9,437 nt of DNA from Acidobacteriota bacterium (GTDB lineage: Bacteria; Acidobacteriota; Terriglobia; Terriglobales; Acidobacteriaceae). The stretch covers positions 1-9,437 of the forward strand of contig JAJXUS010000050.1 in the NCBI GenBank assembly GCA_021782675.1. The letters are read 5' to 3'. The position numbers and the translations under genes are program-made. Under the pieces are notes generated by a model, which worked only from the letters and a program-made list of their open reading frames with translations, was not told the origin of the DNA and searched no databases. Within the stretch, counting starts at the first letter, position 1. Each line of letters opens with the position of its first letter. This document shows positions 1 through 8,235 of this stretch, piece by piece.

Positions 1-700
1 GATCATTGTCGGGGGCGGCGGCAAGTGCGGCCTGCTCCCGCGCCAGGGCGCGCTGCGTGCGGCGCAGTTCCTTGCGCTCGGCGCGCGTGGCTTTCCAGTT
101 GCGCCAGCGGTCGCGCAGCGCCAGCAAAAAGGCAAAGCGGATGGCAGACCAGCGCTTGAGGCTGTTCACGCTGAATGTCGTTGTCAAATATAGCGCAACG
201 GCCAGAAAGACGGCGGCGAAGACGCACGCGCCCGGATAGTTCAGGTAGCGAACCAGCGCCTCCGCCATCAGGCGTCCGGTCACGCCCTCGATGGCCGGGC
301 CGCGGTGCGTCCAGTGCAGGTGGCCGGGTAGCAGTCCGACCAGTGCCGGGGCAAATAGCAGCGCCAGCATTCCGCCCACCAGCTTCGACACCGGAGATGG
401 AACCGCGCGCGACCGAACCCAGTTCCAGCCAAGGGACCCGATCAGCAGCGGCAGCAGAAACGCCGAAATACCTTCGATTTGAAACATCAGATCGCTGATG
501 GCGGCGCCCAGCAGGCCGATCCAGTTGTGGGTGTGGTTGCCGTCGGCGTAGATGCCCGCGGTGTTCAGCGAGGGGTCTAGCGGCGTGTAGGAGACAAGCG
601 AAAGGAGCAGGAGGAGACCGCAGGCAAGCAGCAGCAGACCCACCAGCTCATTGAGCCGGTGGTTTTTGGTCGGTGAAAAGACCCGTTGAATTGCGTTCAT
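1..700 (-). CDS. ftsK: DNA translocase FtsK/SpoIIIE, N-terminal membrane domain (3' end beyond the window)
   Basis: The first 233 residues are visible and the reading frame is open to the window edge. FtsK is an inner-membrane, ATP-driven DNA pump that clears chromosome dimers from the division septum; its N-terminus carries four membrane helices that anchor it at the divisome. Hydrophobic segments lie at about residues 18-37, 60-90 (probably covering the second helix and its flank), 106-125 and 155-174. The motif LVSYTPLDPSLN follows helix 1 and NWIGLLGAAISDLMFQ starts helix 2; both match the FtsK_4TM pattern. After helix 4 comes a basic, charged stretch (about 177-225, rich in R/K/E/A) that begins the variable linker. 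The motor and gamma domains would lie beyond position 1, so they cannot be checked. The ATG at 700 is the only good start nearby. I see no clear Shine-Dalgarno before it, and the leader holds a hairpin. It diverges from the beta-propeller gene. Confidence 0.87.
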   Translation of the reverse strand, partial: MNAIQRVFSPTKNHRLNELVGLLLLACGLLLLLSLVSYTPLDPSLNTAGIYADGNHTHNWIGLLGAAISDLMFQIEGISAFLLPLLIGSLGWNWVRSRAVPSPVSKLVGGMLALLFAPALVGLLPGHLHWTHRGPAIEGVTGRLMAEALVRYLNYPGACVFAAVFLAVALYLTTTFSVNSLKRWSAIRFAFLLALRDRWRNWKATRAERKELRRTQRALAREQAALAAAPDND

Positions 701-872
701 GGGGGCGCTTACACACGAGGAGCGACGGCGCAGCTTTGCGACCGTCTTCCTTGTGCCAGAGACGCCAGAGCAACTCCATTATCCCAGAATCCCCGCCAGG
801 CGGCGAAAAATCTTCGAATGTGTCCGGCGTGGCGAACTCAGGCTGACGGCGCGGCCGGTGTAGAAAGGAAAT
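701..872. promoter_or_regulatory. Divergent intergenic region between ftsK and the beta-propeller gene
   Basis: These 172 bases must hold the start signals for ftsK (leftward) and for the beta-propeller/acs pair (rightward). No convincing sigma-70 pair was found: TTGTGC at 751-756 and CATTAT at 777-782 face right, but the 20-bp spacer is too long. An imperfect hairpin sits at 724-746 in the ftsK leader. AAAGGA at 864-869 is a Shine-Dalgarno for the rightward gene. The region's role follows from gene orientation, not from a recognised promoter. Confidence 0.5.
724..746. repeat. Imperfect hairpin in the ftsK leader
   Basis: GACGGCGCA (724-732) pairs with TGCG-A-CCGTC (737-746), giving nine base pairs with one bulged A around a four-base GCTT loop. 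There is no run of T on either side that would make it an intrinsic terminator. On the ftsK strand it lies 24 bases before the start codon, so it could affect translation or mRNA stability, but it may equally be a chance structure in GC-rich DNA. Confidence 0.4.
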
Positions 873-1916
873 ATGATGATTTGGGGAAGACGGCGGCCGG
901 CGGCCGCTCCGTTGCTATCTCTGGCGCTGGCTCTTGGGATGTTTCTGGCCGGGCAGGCATGCGCCGCGCAGCCCGGCTCTGCGCCTGCTGCTCTGCGGCG
1001 GGTTGCGATCATCCACCTTCCAGGACCGAAAGGCAAGCGCTTCGATTACCTGACCATCGACCAGCCGGACCGGTATCTGTTGTCGGCATATCTGGGTGCA
1101 GGTTTGCTCTATGTTGTCGATATGCAGACCAACACCGTGGTCCACACCATTCCGGGCGTGCCCGGCGTGGAGGGCGTGGTCTACGTTCCCGAATTGCACA
1201 AGGCATACACGTCCGACTGGCTGGATGGCACCATCGGTGTGGTTGACCTGCGGCAGATGAAAGTGGTGAAGAAGCTGCCGACAGCCGCCAAGCCTGATGG
1301 GAGCGCTTACGCGGCGCCGTTCCATAAAGTGTACGTTTCGGATGAGCGGGGAAAGGCGCTGGCCATCGTCGATGTCAACACGGACCAGATCGTGAAGACG
1401 CTGCACTTTGCCAGCGAGACCGGCATGCCGCGGTATGACCCCATCGCCCGGCGCGTGTACGTCAATCTGCAGGACCAGAATCTCTTTGCGGAGATCGATC
1501 CGGCAAGCGGTGCCGTGATCGCGCAATATCCCGTCGCCGGCTGCGAATCGAACCACGGCATGGCGCTCGATCCCGAACACCATCTCGCGTTCCTCTCGTG
1601 CGAAGGCAACAACACGATGACTGTCTTCAATCTGCAACAGCACAAGGCCATTGCGTGGCTGCCCATGGCCGACGGGCCAGATGTAATCAAGTACGATCCC
1701 GGCCTGCGGCGGATTTATGTGGCGTGCTACAGCGGCGCCATCTCCATCTTTCAGGAAGACGCGGCGGACCATTTCCGCAAGATTGAAGATTTTCGCGTAC
1801 AGCCGAAGGTGCATTCGCTGGCCGTCGATCCGCGCACGCACCGCGTATACACGCCGGAGCAGCAGGTCAACGGCCGGCCTGCCGCTGAGATGGTCGTCTA
1901 CGATGCCGTGCAATAA
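873..1916 (+). CDS. Exported YncE-like YVTN-family beta-propeller protein
   Basis: A 347-residue protein. Residues 1-32 form a signal peptide: an Arg triplet at 6-8, a hydrophobic core at about 12-26 and a likely type I cleavage site around Ala-Cys-Ala (29-31). The Cys lacks a proper lipobox. The rest is a chain of repeats of roughly 40-46 residues with YVTN-type strands such as LLYVVDMQTNTVV, IGVVDLRQMKVV, LAIVDVNTDQIV and LFAEIDPASGAVI, alternating with YDPIARRVYV, LDPEHHLAFL and YDPGLRRIYV. This fits a beta-propeller, perhaps seven-bladed, in the periplasm or outside. Cys224 and Cys243 could form a disulfide. No catalytic motif is visible, so binding or scaffolding is the most that can be said. 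AAAGGA at 864-869 serves either tandem ATG (873 or 876), and 876 has the better spacing. It ends 21 bp before acs, which suggests an operon, although the functional link is unclear. Confidence 0.85.
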   Translation: MMIWGRRRPAAAPLLSLALALGMFLAGQACAAQPGSAPAALRRVAIIHLPGPKGKRFDYLTIDQPDRYLLSAYLGAGLLYVVDMQTNTVVHTIPGVPGVEGVVYVPELHKAYTSDWLDGTIGVVDLRQMKVVKKLPTAAKPDGSAYAAPFHKVYVSDERGKALAIVDVNTDQIVKTLHFASETGMPRYDPIARRVYVNLQDQNLFAEIDPASGAVIAQYPVAGCESNHGMALDPEHHLAFLSCEGNNTMTVFNLQQHKAIAWLPMADGPDVIKYDPGLRRIYVACYSGAISIFQEDAADHFRKIEDFRVQPKVHSLAVDPRTHRVYTPEQQVNGRPAAEMVVYDAVQ

Positions 1917-1937
1917 TTTCCGGGAGCCCGTCTGCCA

Positions 1938-3896
<1,959 letters not shown>

Positions 3897-3900
3897 AGAC

Positions 3901-6543
3901 TCAGGCGGACGCCGCTGTCTCCATCTTGAGCACCAGAAGCGTCATGTCATCGAATTGTGGCGCGCTGCCCGTAAAAGCATCCGCCGCAGCCAGCATCGCT
4001 TCCACAATCTTTGCCGCCGGCTGGTCGAACGCAACTTCCGCAGCCGCCAGCATGCGCTCTTCGCCCCACTCTTCTTCAGCGGTCGTCATGGCTTCGCTGA
4101 TTCCATCTGTGTAGGTCAGCAGCAGATCGCCAGGCGCTAGCTGCAGACGCTGCTCTTCATAGCTGGCCACCGGCAGCAGCCCCACCACCGGCCCCCCGGC
4201 CTCCAGCCGCCGAACATCGAAGCCATCCCCGCAACGCCGCAGTAGAAAGGGCGCATTGTGGCCCGCGTTCACATACGTCAGCTCAGATGTCTGAGGATTA
4301 AGCGTCGCAAAAAAGAAGGTCGCATAGCGATTGCTGGCTGACGCTTCATACACCAGCCGGTTGATCTTTTCGAGGGTGGGCGCCATATCTTTTGGCGCGT
4401 CCAGCGTCGTGCCGCGCAGCGAGGCGCGCAGGCTGGCCATCAGCAGCGCTGCGGAGATGCCTTTCCCGCTTACGTCGCCAATGGCGATGCCGATGCGGCC
4501 GTCGTCCAGCGGAAACAGGTCGTAATAATCCCCACCGACGCCCTGCGCCGGCCGACAATGCCCGGCCAGGCTTACACCCTCCAGCACAGGAATCTCCTGC
4601 GGGAACAGCCGCTCCTGCACTTCGCGGGCGACTTCAATCTCGCGCTCGATGCGGGCGCGCTGCGCGGCGGCGCTGGCCAGGGAGCGAGCCAATTCGCCGA
4701 TCTCCAGCGCGAGGCCCGTCTGTGTGGCTACGGAATCCAGCAGGCGCAGATCGGACGGCGTGTACGGCTCTTCGGAGCGCTTCGGGCCCAGCGCGATCAG
4801 CCCCATCATCTGCTCGCGTCCGGGCAGGGGCAGCAGCAGTTCGGCGGAGAGATCGTCCAGCAGCTGCCGCTCCTGGTGGCTGGCAAGCAGCAGCCAGCCG
4901 TCGGGGTTTTCGCGGTAAAGTTTCACCGGGCTGTTGATGCGCGTCAGGTTGCGGATGGTGGTTGAGTTGAGCGGCAGGCGGATGGAGCCGGGACCGGCCG
5001 CGACCGCAGCCAGTTCCAGTCCACGCTCCTGCTGCAGGTCGAACCCTCCCGCGCCACGCAGCATCACAGCGATCTTGTCGATGTGCAGTGTGCGGGCCAG
5101 ACTCTCGGTCACCAATTGCAGAATAGTTCCGCTGTCGTTGTACTTGCGCACCTGGTTGGAAAGCTCCGCCAGCAGGTGGTCGGAGTTGTATGCTTCGCGA
5201 AAGAAGCGGCGGTCCAGCCAGTTGGAAAGATTGCGGACGAAGCGGGACTGCAGCAGCAACAGAAGACCGGCCAGCACGGCCATCTCGATGATGGCGCGAG
5301 GCGTGACCGTGGGAGCGCGCAGGATGAAGACCAGCGAGAGCACCAGCGCCACAGCGAGCACTGCGCGCGCGAACGTCAGGGTCGCCCGCGCCAGCGCGTA
5401 TTTGGTGCCGATGCGCAGCAGAATGCGGACGTCCATCGCGCGCTGCACCACGATGACGTATGCCAGGGAGAATGGAAAGCCGAGGAAGATGATCCCCGCG
5501 GCGATCCCGATCCAGTTGTGCTGCACGTCAATGTGAAATAGCGGAAGGATCACAAAGGCGAGCAGCATGGCCCCCAGGCCGATCTCGGACCCGATCATGA
5601 GCACCCGCAGACGGCGCCGTGTGTCGGCGGCGGTGTCACGCGCGCGCAGCTTGGCCTGCAGGGCAATGAAGTAAATGCAGATACACGCCATCGCGAAGAC
5701 GGTATCCACGCGTCCCACCCAGGTCAGGAACAACTCCTGCCGGGCGGACATGGCGCCGGCAAAGCTGTTATGGGCGACCTGCCACAGGAAGATGGGAACG
5801 CTGGCCGTCAGGGGAGCGATGAAGACATACTTGAGCCACGGATGCTGCCGGTCGAGGTTCCAGCGTTCCGGAAAGTAGATGCCAAACAGCAGCAGCGCCA
5901 ATGGCGACAGCGCCTGCTGGAACTGCATCCAGACCACGATCCAGAAAGACGGCCAGCCGGGCCACCACCCGACCCCAATCGAAAAGAGAGTCTCCGGAAA
6001 AGTGAGGATAAACAGGATGAGCCACGCGTTCAGATCGCGGGGGCGAGCGGCCACCACCCAGTAGCCCACCAGCAGGCAGATGAACGGCGGCAGACTGAAG
6101 GCGAGCAGGATGCCACCCCACTCCCGGAATCTGCCATGGTTGCCGGAGGAACGGGCCGCCAGGCGGAAGCGTAGAGTCTGGCGAGTCCCATCCTGCTTGC
6201 GGACGCGCACCGAGAGCGTGTCTCCGGGATGCAGCCGGGTGCGGATCAGGTTCAGCCATGGCGCCTGTCCCGCGTAAGGCTTATCCATCACTTGCACCAA
6301 AATGTCGCCGACGCCAAGACCCGCCTGCTTCGCCTCCGGACGCACCGTCTGAATCTGAAGGGTATCGGCATCGAAGGTGAAGGGAGTCTCCGGCCGGTGG
6401 TGCAGGTCAAAGTAGTTGTCGATGAAGCCGGAGACGTTTGCCAGGAAATAACTCAGGCTCGCCGCAATATAGAGAGCCAGCAAAATGTAGGCAAAACGCG
6501 TCGACTTTTGGCTGGATGGAGGCGGCATCGAACTTGGACACAT
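3901..6543 (-). CDS. Membrane PP2C/SpoIIE-family serine phosphatase with PDZ and GAF domains
   Basis: An 880-residue, RsbU-like signalling phosphatase. In order: membrane helix 1 (about 17-36); a PDZ domain (about 55-128, with VRPEAKQAGLGVGDILVQV); about nine further helices (roughly 144-164, 171-190, 198-222, 239-257, 281-298, 315-336, 344-366, 390-409, 413-431); a GAF domain (about 455-615); a helical linker with EREIEVAREVQERLFPQ (633-649); and a SpoIIE/PP2C domain (about 655-875). The metal-binding acidic residues are in place: GGDYYD (Asp672), GDVSGKG (Asp690), YTDGISEA (Asp813) and FDDMT (865-866). Ten helices put the PDZ in the periplasm and GAF plus phosphatase in the cytoplasm. By family, it would dephosphorylate an anti-sigma-antagonist-like protein when a signal arrives, but no such partner is encoded nearby. 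The ATG at 6543 has only a weak CGGA ribosome site; Met6 (6528) is an alternative. It converges on acs and diverges from the acyltransferase gene. Confidence 0.92.
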   Translation of the reverse strand: MCPSSMPPPSSQKSTRFAYILLALYIAASLSYFLANVSGFIDNYFDLHHRPETPFTFDADTLQIQTVRPEAKQAGLGVGDILVQVMDKPYAGQAPWLNLIRTRLHPGDTLSVRVRKQDGTRQTLRFRLAARSSGNHGRFREWGGILLAFSLPPFICLLVGYWVVAARPRDLNAWLILFILTFPETLFSIGVGWWPGWPSFWIVVWMQFQQALSPLALLLFGIYFPERWNLDRQHPWLKYVFIAPLTASVPIFLWQVAHNSFAGAMSARQELFLTWVGRVDTVFAMACICIYFIALQAKLRARDTAADTRRRLRVLMIGSEIGLGAMLLAFVILPLFHIDVQHNWIGIAAGIIFLGFPFSLAYVIVVQRAMDVRILLRIGTKYALARATLTFARAVLAVALVLSLVFILRAPTVTPRAIIEMAVLAGLLLLLQSRFVRNLSNWLDRRFFREAYNSDHLLAELSNQVRKYNDSGTILQLVTESLARTLHIDKIAVMLRGAGGFDLQQERGLELAAVAAGPGSIRLPLNSTTIRNLTRINSPVKLYRENPDGWLLLASHQERQLLDDLSAELLLPLPGREQMMGLIALGPKRSEEPYTPSDLRLLDSVATQTGLALEIGELARSLASAAAQRARIEREIEVAREVQERLFPQEIPVLEGVSLAGHCRPAQGVGGDYYDLFPLDDGRIGIAIGDVSGKGISAALLMASLRASLRGTTLDAPKDMAPTLEKINRLVYEASASNRYATFFFATLNPQTSELTYVNAGHNAPFLLRRCGDGFDVRRLEAGGPVVGLLPVASYEEQRLQLAPGDLLLTYTDGISEAMTTAEEEWGEERMLAAAEVAFDQPAAKIVEAMLAAADAFTGSAPQFDDMTLLVLKMETAASA

Positions 6544-6634
6544 GGTATCCGAAGTAAATGACGTCAGTGGCGTATTGTTTGTTCCCTTATTTTCTCGGGG
6601 CTGCGCCGATATACTTGGCGTGGACGCGGAGTGA
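6544..6634. promoter_or_regulatory. Divergent intergenic region between the phosphatase and acyltransferase genes
   Basis: Ninety-one bases must serve both genes. It is AT-richer than its surroundings around 6571-6596. A -10-like TATACT lies at 6610-6615, facing the acyltransferase gene, with CTTATT at 6586-6591 as a weak -35 candidate at 18 bp. CGGAG at 6627-6631 is the ribosome site for the TTG start. No clear promoter was found for the phosphatase on the other strand. An 8-bp palindrome TGACGTCA sits at 6559-6566, of unknown meaning. Confidence 0.5.
6610..6615 (+). promoter_or_regulatory. Candidate -10 element before the acyltransferase gene
   Basis: TATACT matches the sigma-70 -10 consensus at four of six positions (all but positions 5 and 6 allowing C and T: TATA is intact and the final T matches). 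It lies 20-25 bases before the start codon, which would give a very short leader. The best upstream partner, CTTATT, is poor, so this is a candidate only. A similar TATACT box occurs before dxs. Confidence 0.35.
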
Positions 6635-7855
6635 TTGTTGGGCGAGCCAGTGCAACCAGCCTTGGAAGTGAGCGGACCGGCGCGCGGTCATGTCCCGGCG
6701 TTGGACGGCGTCCGCGGTATGGCCATCCTGCTGGTGCTGGTTTCGCACCTTATGCTCTTTAACGATCACACCGGCTCCCGCCTTGGGGATTCCCTGAGCG
6801 CGTTGCGGGGGCTGGGCTGGAGCGGTGTCGATCTGTTTTTTGTTCTCTCCGGGTTTCTCATCACCGGAATTCTGTACGACACGCTGCATGACCCAGGCTA
6901 CTTCCGCACGTTTTACATGCGGCGCTTCCTGCGTATCTTTCCTCTCTACTATGGCTTTCTGTTTTTTCTGATGGCGCTGGGACCGTGGATGCACACGGCC
7001 TGGCACGGCCGCCAGTTTGTGCTGCTGGCCTATATGCAAAACACCACGCTCTGGTTTCCGGTATCGGATTTTCATCCCGGCAAGTGGGCGGACCTCGAAC
7101 ACTTCTGGTCGCTTGCGGTCGAGGAGCAGTTCTATCTCTTCTGGCCGCTGATGGTCTTTCTGGTGCGCAAGCGCACACGCCTGCTGGCGCTGGCGATTGG
7201 CCTCTCTGCCGCGGCGCTGGGGTTGCGCATCGCAATGTATCTGCATGGCGCGTCGCCGCTCACCATCATGATGATGACGCCCTGCCGCATGGATACGCTG
7301 CTGCTGGGCGGCGCGGCAGCGCTGGCGCTCCGCGGCAACGCCGCGTGGATTCCCCGGCGCTGGCTGTTACCCGTCGCAGCGGCATGCGCGGCTGTTCTGG
7401 TCGCGCTCGCCCTCGTCCATCTGCATCACGATCTGCGTTACGCATTTTTCGGCGCAACGTTTGGCTACAGCATCCTGGCCGTGGGCTGCGTCGCGCTGCT
7501 GCTGGCTTCCATCACTCCTGGCTCGGTGGCACATCGCATGTTTGATGCTGCCTGGCTGCGCAGCCTGGGCAAGTACAGCTACGGCATCTACGTGCTGCAT
7601 ATTTTTGTCGCGAAGGTGGCCGGCTACTGGATCACCCGCTGGATGGGCGTCAGCCTGCGCAACGCGCTGACGCCTGCGCTGCACTCTCGCATCTTGGCGG
7701 TGCTGCTGGAGTTTCTGGTGAACGTGCTGATCGTCTACGCCGCCGCCTGGCTCAGCTATAACCTGTATGAAGTGCACTTTCTGCGGGTCAAGCGCCACTT
7801 TCGCTATCAGCGTGCGGCAACGCACGTCCCGGCGCCGGCGGCAGCCGCGCAGTAG
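6635..7855 (+). CDS. Acyltransferase-3 family membrane protein (OafA/YrhL type)
   Basis: A multi-span inner-membrane enzyme of about 406 residues that, by family, O-acylates extracytoplasmic sugars or lipids such as O-antigen, exopolysaccharide or glycolipid; the substrate cannot be read from the sequence. The N-terminal PALDGVRGMAILLVLVSH carries the family's conserved His (His38) in helix 1. GVDLFFVLSGFLITGIL (64-80), then MRRFLRIFPLYY (95-106) with the RxxR pair Arg97/Arg100, and HFWSLAVEEQFYLFWPL (156-172) are hallmark motifs; YGIYVLHIF (316-324) lies near the C-terminal end. About ten hydrophobic segments are present and the C-terminus ends in an Ala/Pro-rich tail. There is no SGNH domain. 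The start is uncertain: TGA lies immediately upstream in frame, so the longest form begins at TTG 6635; TTG 6638 is better spaced from CGGAG (6627-6631), and GTG 6650 is possible. It diverges from the phosphatase gene. Confidence 0.93.
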   Translation: MLGEPVQPALEVSGPARGHVPALDGVRGMAILLVLVSHLMLFNDHTGSRLGDSLSALRGLGWSGVDLFFVLSGFLITGILYDTLHDPGYFRTFYMRRFLRIFPLYYGFLFFLMALGPWMHTAWHGRQFVLLAYMQNTTLWFPVSDFHPGKWADLEHFWSLAVEEQFYLFWPLMVFLVRKRTRLLALAIGLSAAALGLRIAMYLHGASPLTIMMMTPCRMDTLLLGGAAALALRGNAAWIPRRWLLPVAAACAAVLVALALVHLHHDLRYAFFGATFGYSILAVGCVALLLASITPGSVAHRMFDAAWLRSLGKYSYGIYVLHIFVAKVAGYWITRWMGVSLRNALTPALHSRILAVLLEFLVNVLIVYAAAWLSYNLYEVHFLRVKRHFRYQRAATHVPAPAAAAQ

Positions 7856-8138
7856 ACTACGGCGTCGTCGGAGCATCTGCACTCCACACCCGGCGCGCCC
7901 TGTTTGCTCGTATCCAGCAGAACCGTTCCAGGCTCTGTCCGGGACGCATTTCCATACCGTCGTAAAGCGGCCCGATCGCACGGCAGCGGTGCCGGTCCGC
8001 GAAAACCGCTATGGATCGCAAATGCAATACACGCGGGAAGTTGCCTGTTACTTTCCGGCTGATTTGGAATCCTACGATTGCTCCGCAGAATCCAAGGGAT
8101 ATGTGGCCCGAAGGGCTTGCGTGAGGGGAAATGGGCGA

Positions 8139-8165
8139 GGCCGCTGGGCTATACTTTAGGCGGCC
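8139..8165. repeat. Inverted repeat flanking a -10-like box upstream of dxs
   Basis: GGCCGC (8139-8144) and GCGGCC (8160-8165) are perfect six-base inverted arms separated by 15 bases that contain TATACTTTA. Such symmetry around a -10 element is what an operator would look like, but six GC-only bases can pair by chance in this DNA. No known regulator site is recognised. Confidence 0.4.
8150..8155 (+). promoter_or_regulatory. Candidate -10 element for dxs
   Basis: TATACT sits 80 bases before the preferred dxs ATG in an otherwise GC-rich stretch. TTGCGT at 8117-8122 resembles a -35 but is 27 bases away, too far for a standard pair, so the promoter could be an extended or activator-dependent type. 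If transcription starts from it, the in-frame ATG at 8131 lies outside the mRNA, which supports 8236 as start. Confidence 0.4.
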
Positions 8166-8235
8166 GGGTGAATCTGTTTTTGCAGAAGTTCCCGCAACCC
8201 TTGCGCGCTTTATATCGGGCGCCGACCGACCACCC

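Larger units (their letters stand above)
7856..8235. other. 380-bp gap without a convincing gene, upstream of dxs
   Basis: No recognisable protein, tRNA or intrinsic terminator was found. A minus-strand frame ends at 7857, one base after the acyltransferase stop, and stays open back through the dxs start. Its part inside the gap (ending in ANRARRVWSADAPTTP) matches no family I know, has no ribosome site and shows weaker third-position GC than the real genes. A weak inverted repeat, AGCGGT (7985-7990) and ACCGCT (8005-8010), has a 14-base loop and no T-run. The right end holds AGGGG (8124-8128), an ATG at 8131 in frame with dxs, and a TATACT box at 8150-8155 flanked by an inverted repeat. The gap therefore probably carries the dxs promoter and leader. 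Confidence 0.5.

Noticed and set aside
895..912. GC-rich palindromic run of CGG/GCC units near the start of the beta-propeller gene
   Set aside because: It encodes the Arg and Ala residues of the signal peptide and needs no separate explanation.
686..1246. A 186-codon plus-strand frame overlapping the ftsK leader and the start of the beta-propeller gene
   Set aside because: It is in a different frame from the propeller protein, its product is Arg/Cys/Ala-rich and shows no domain.
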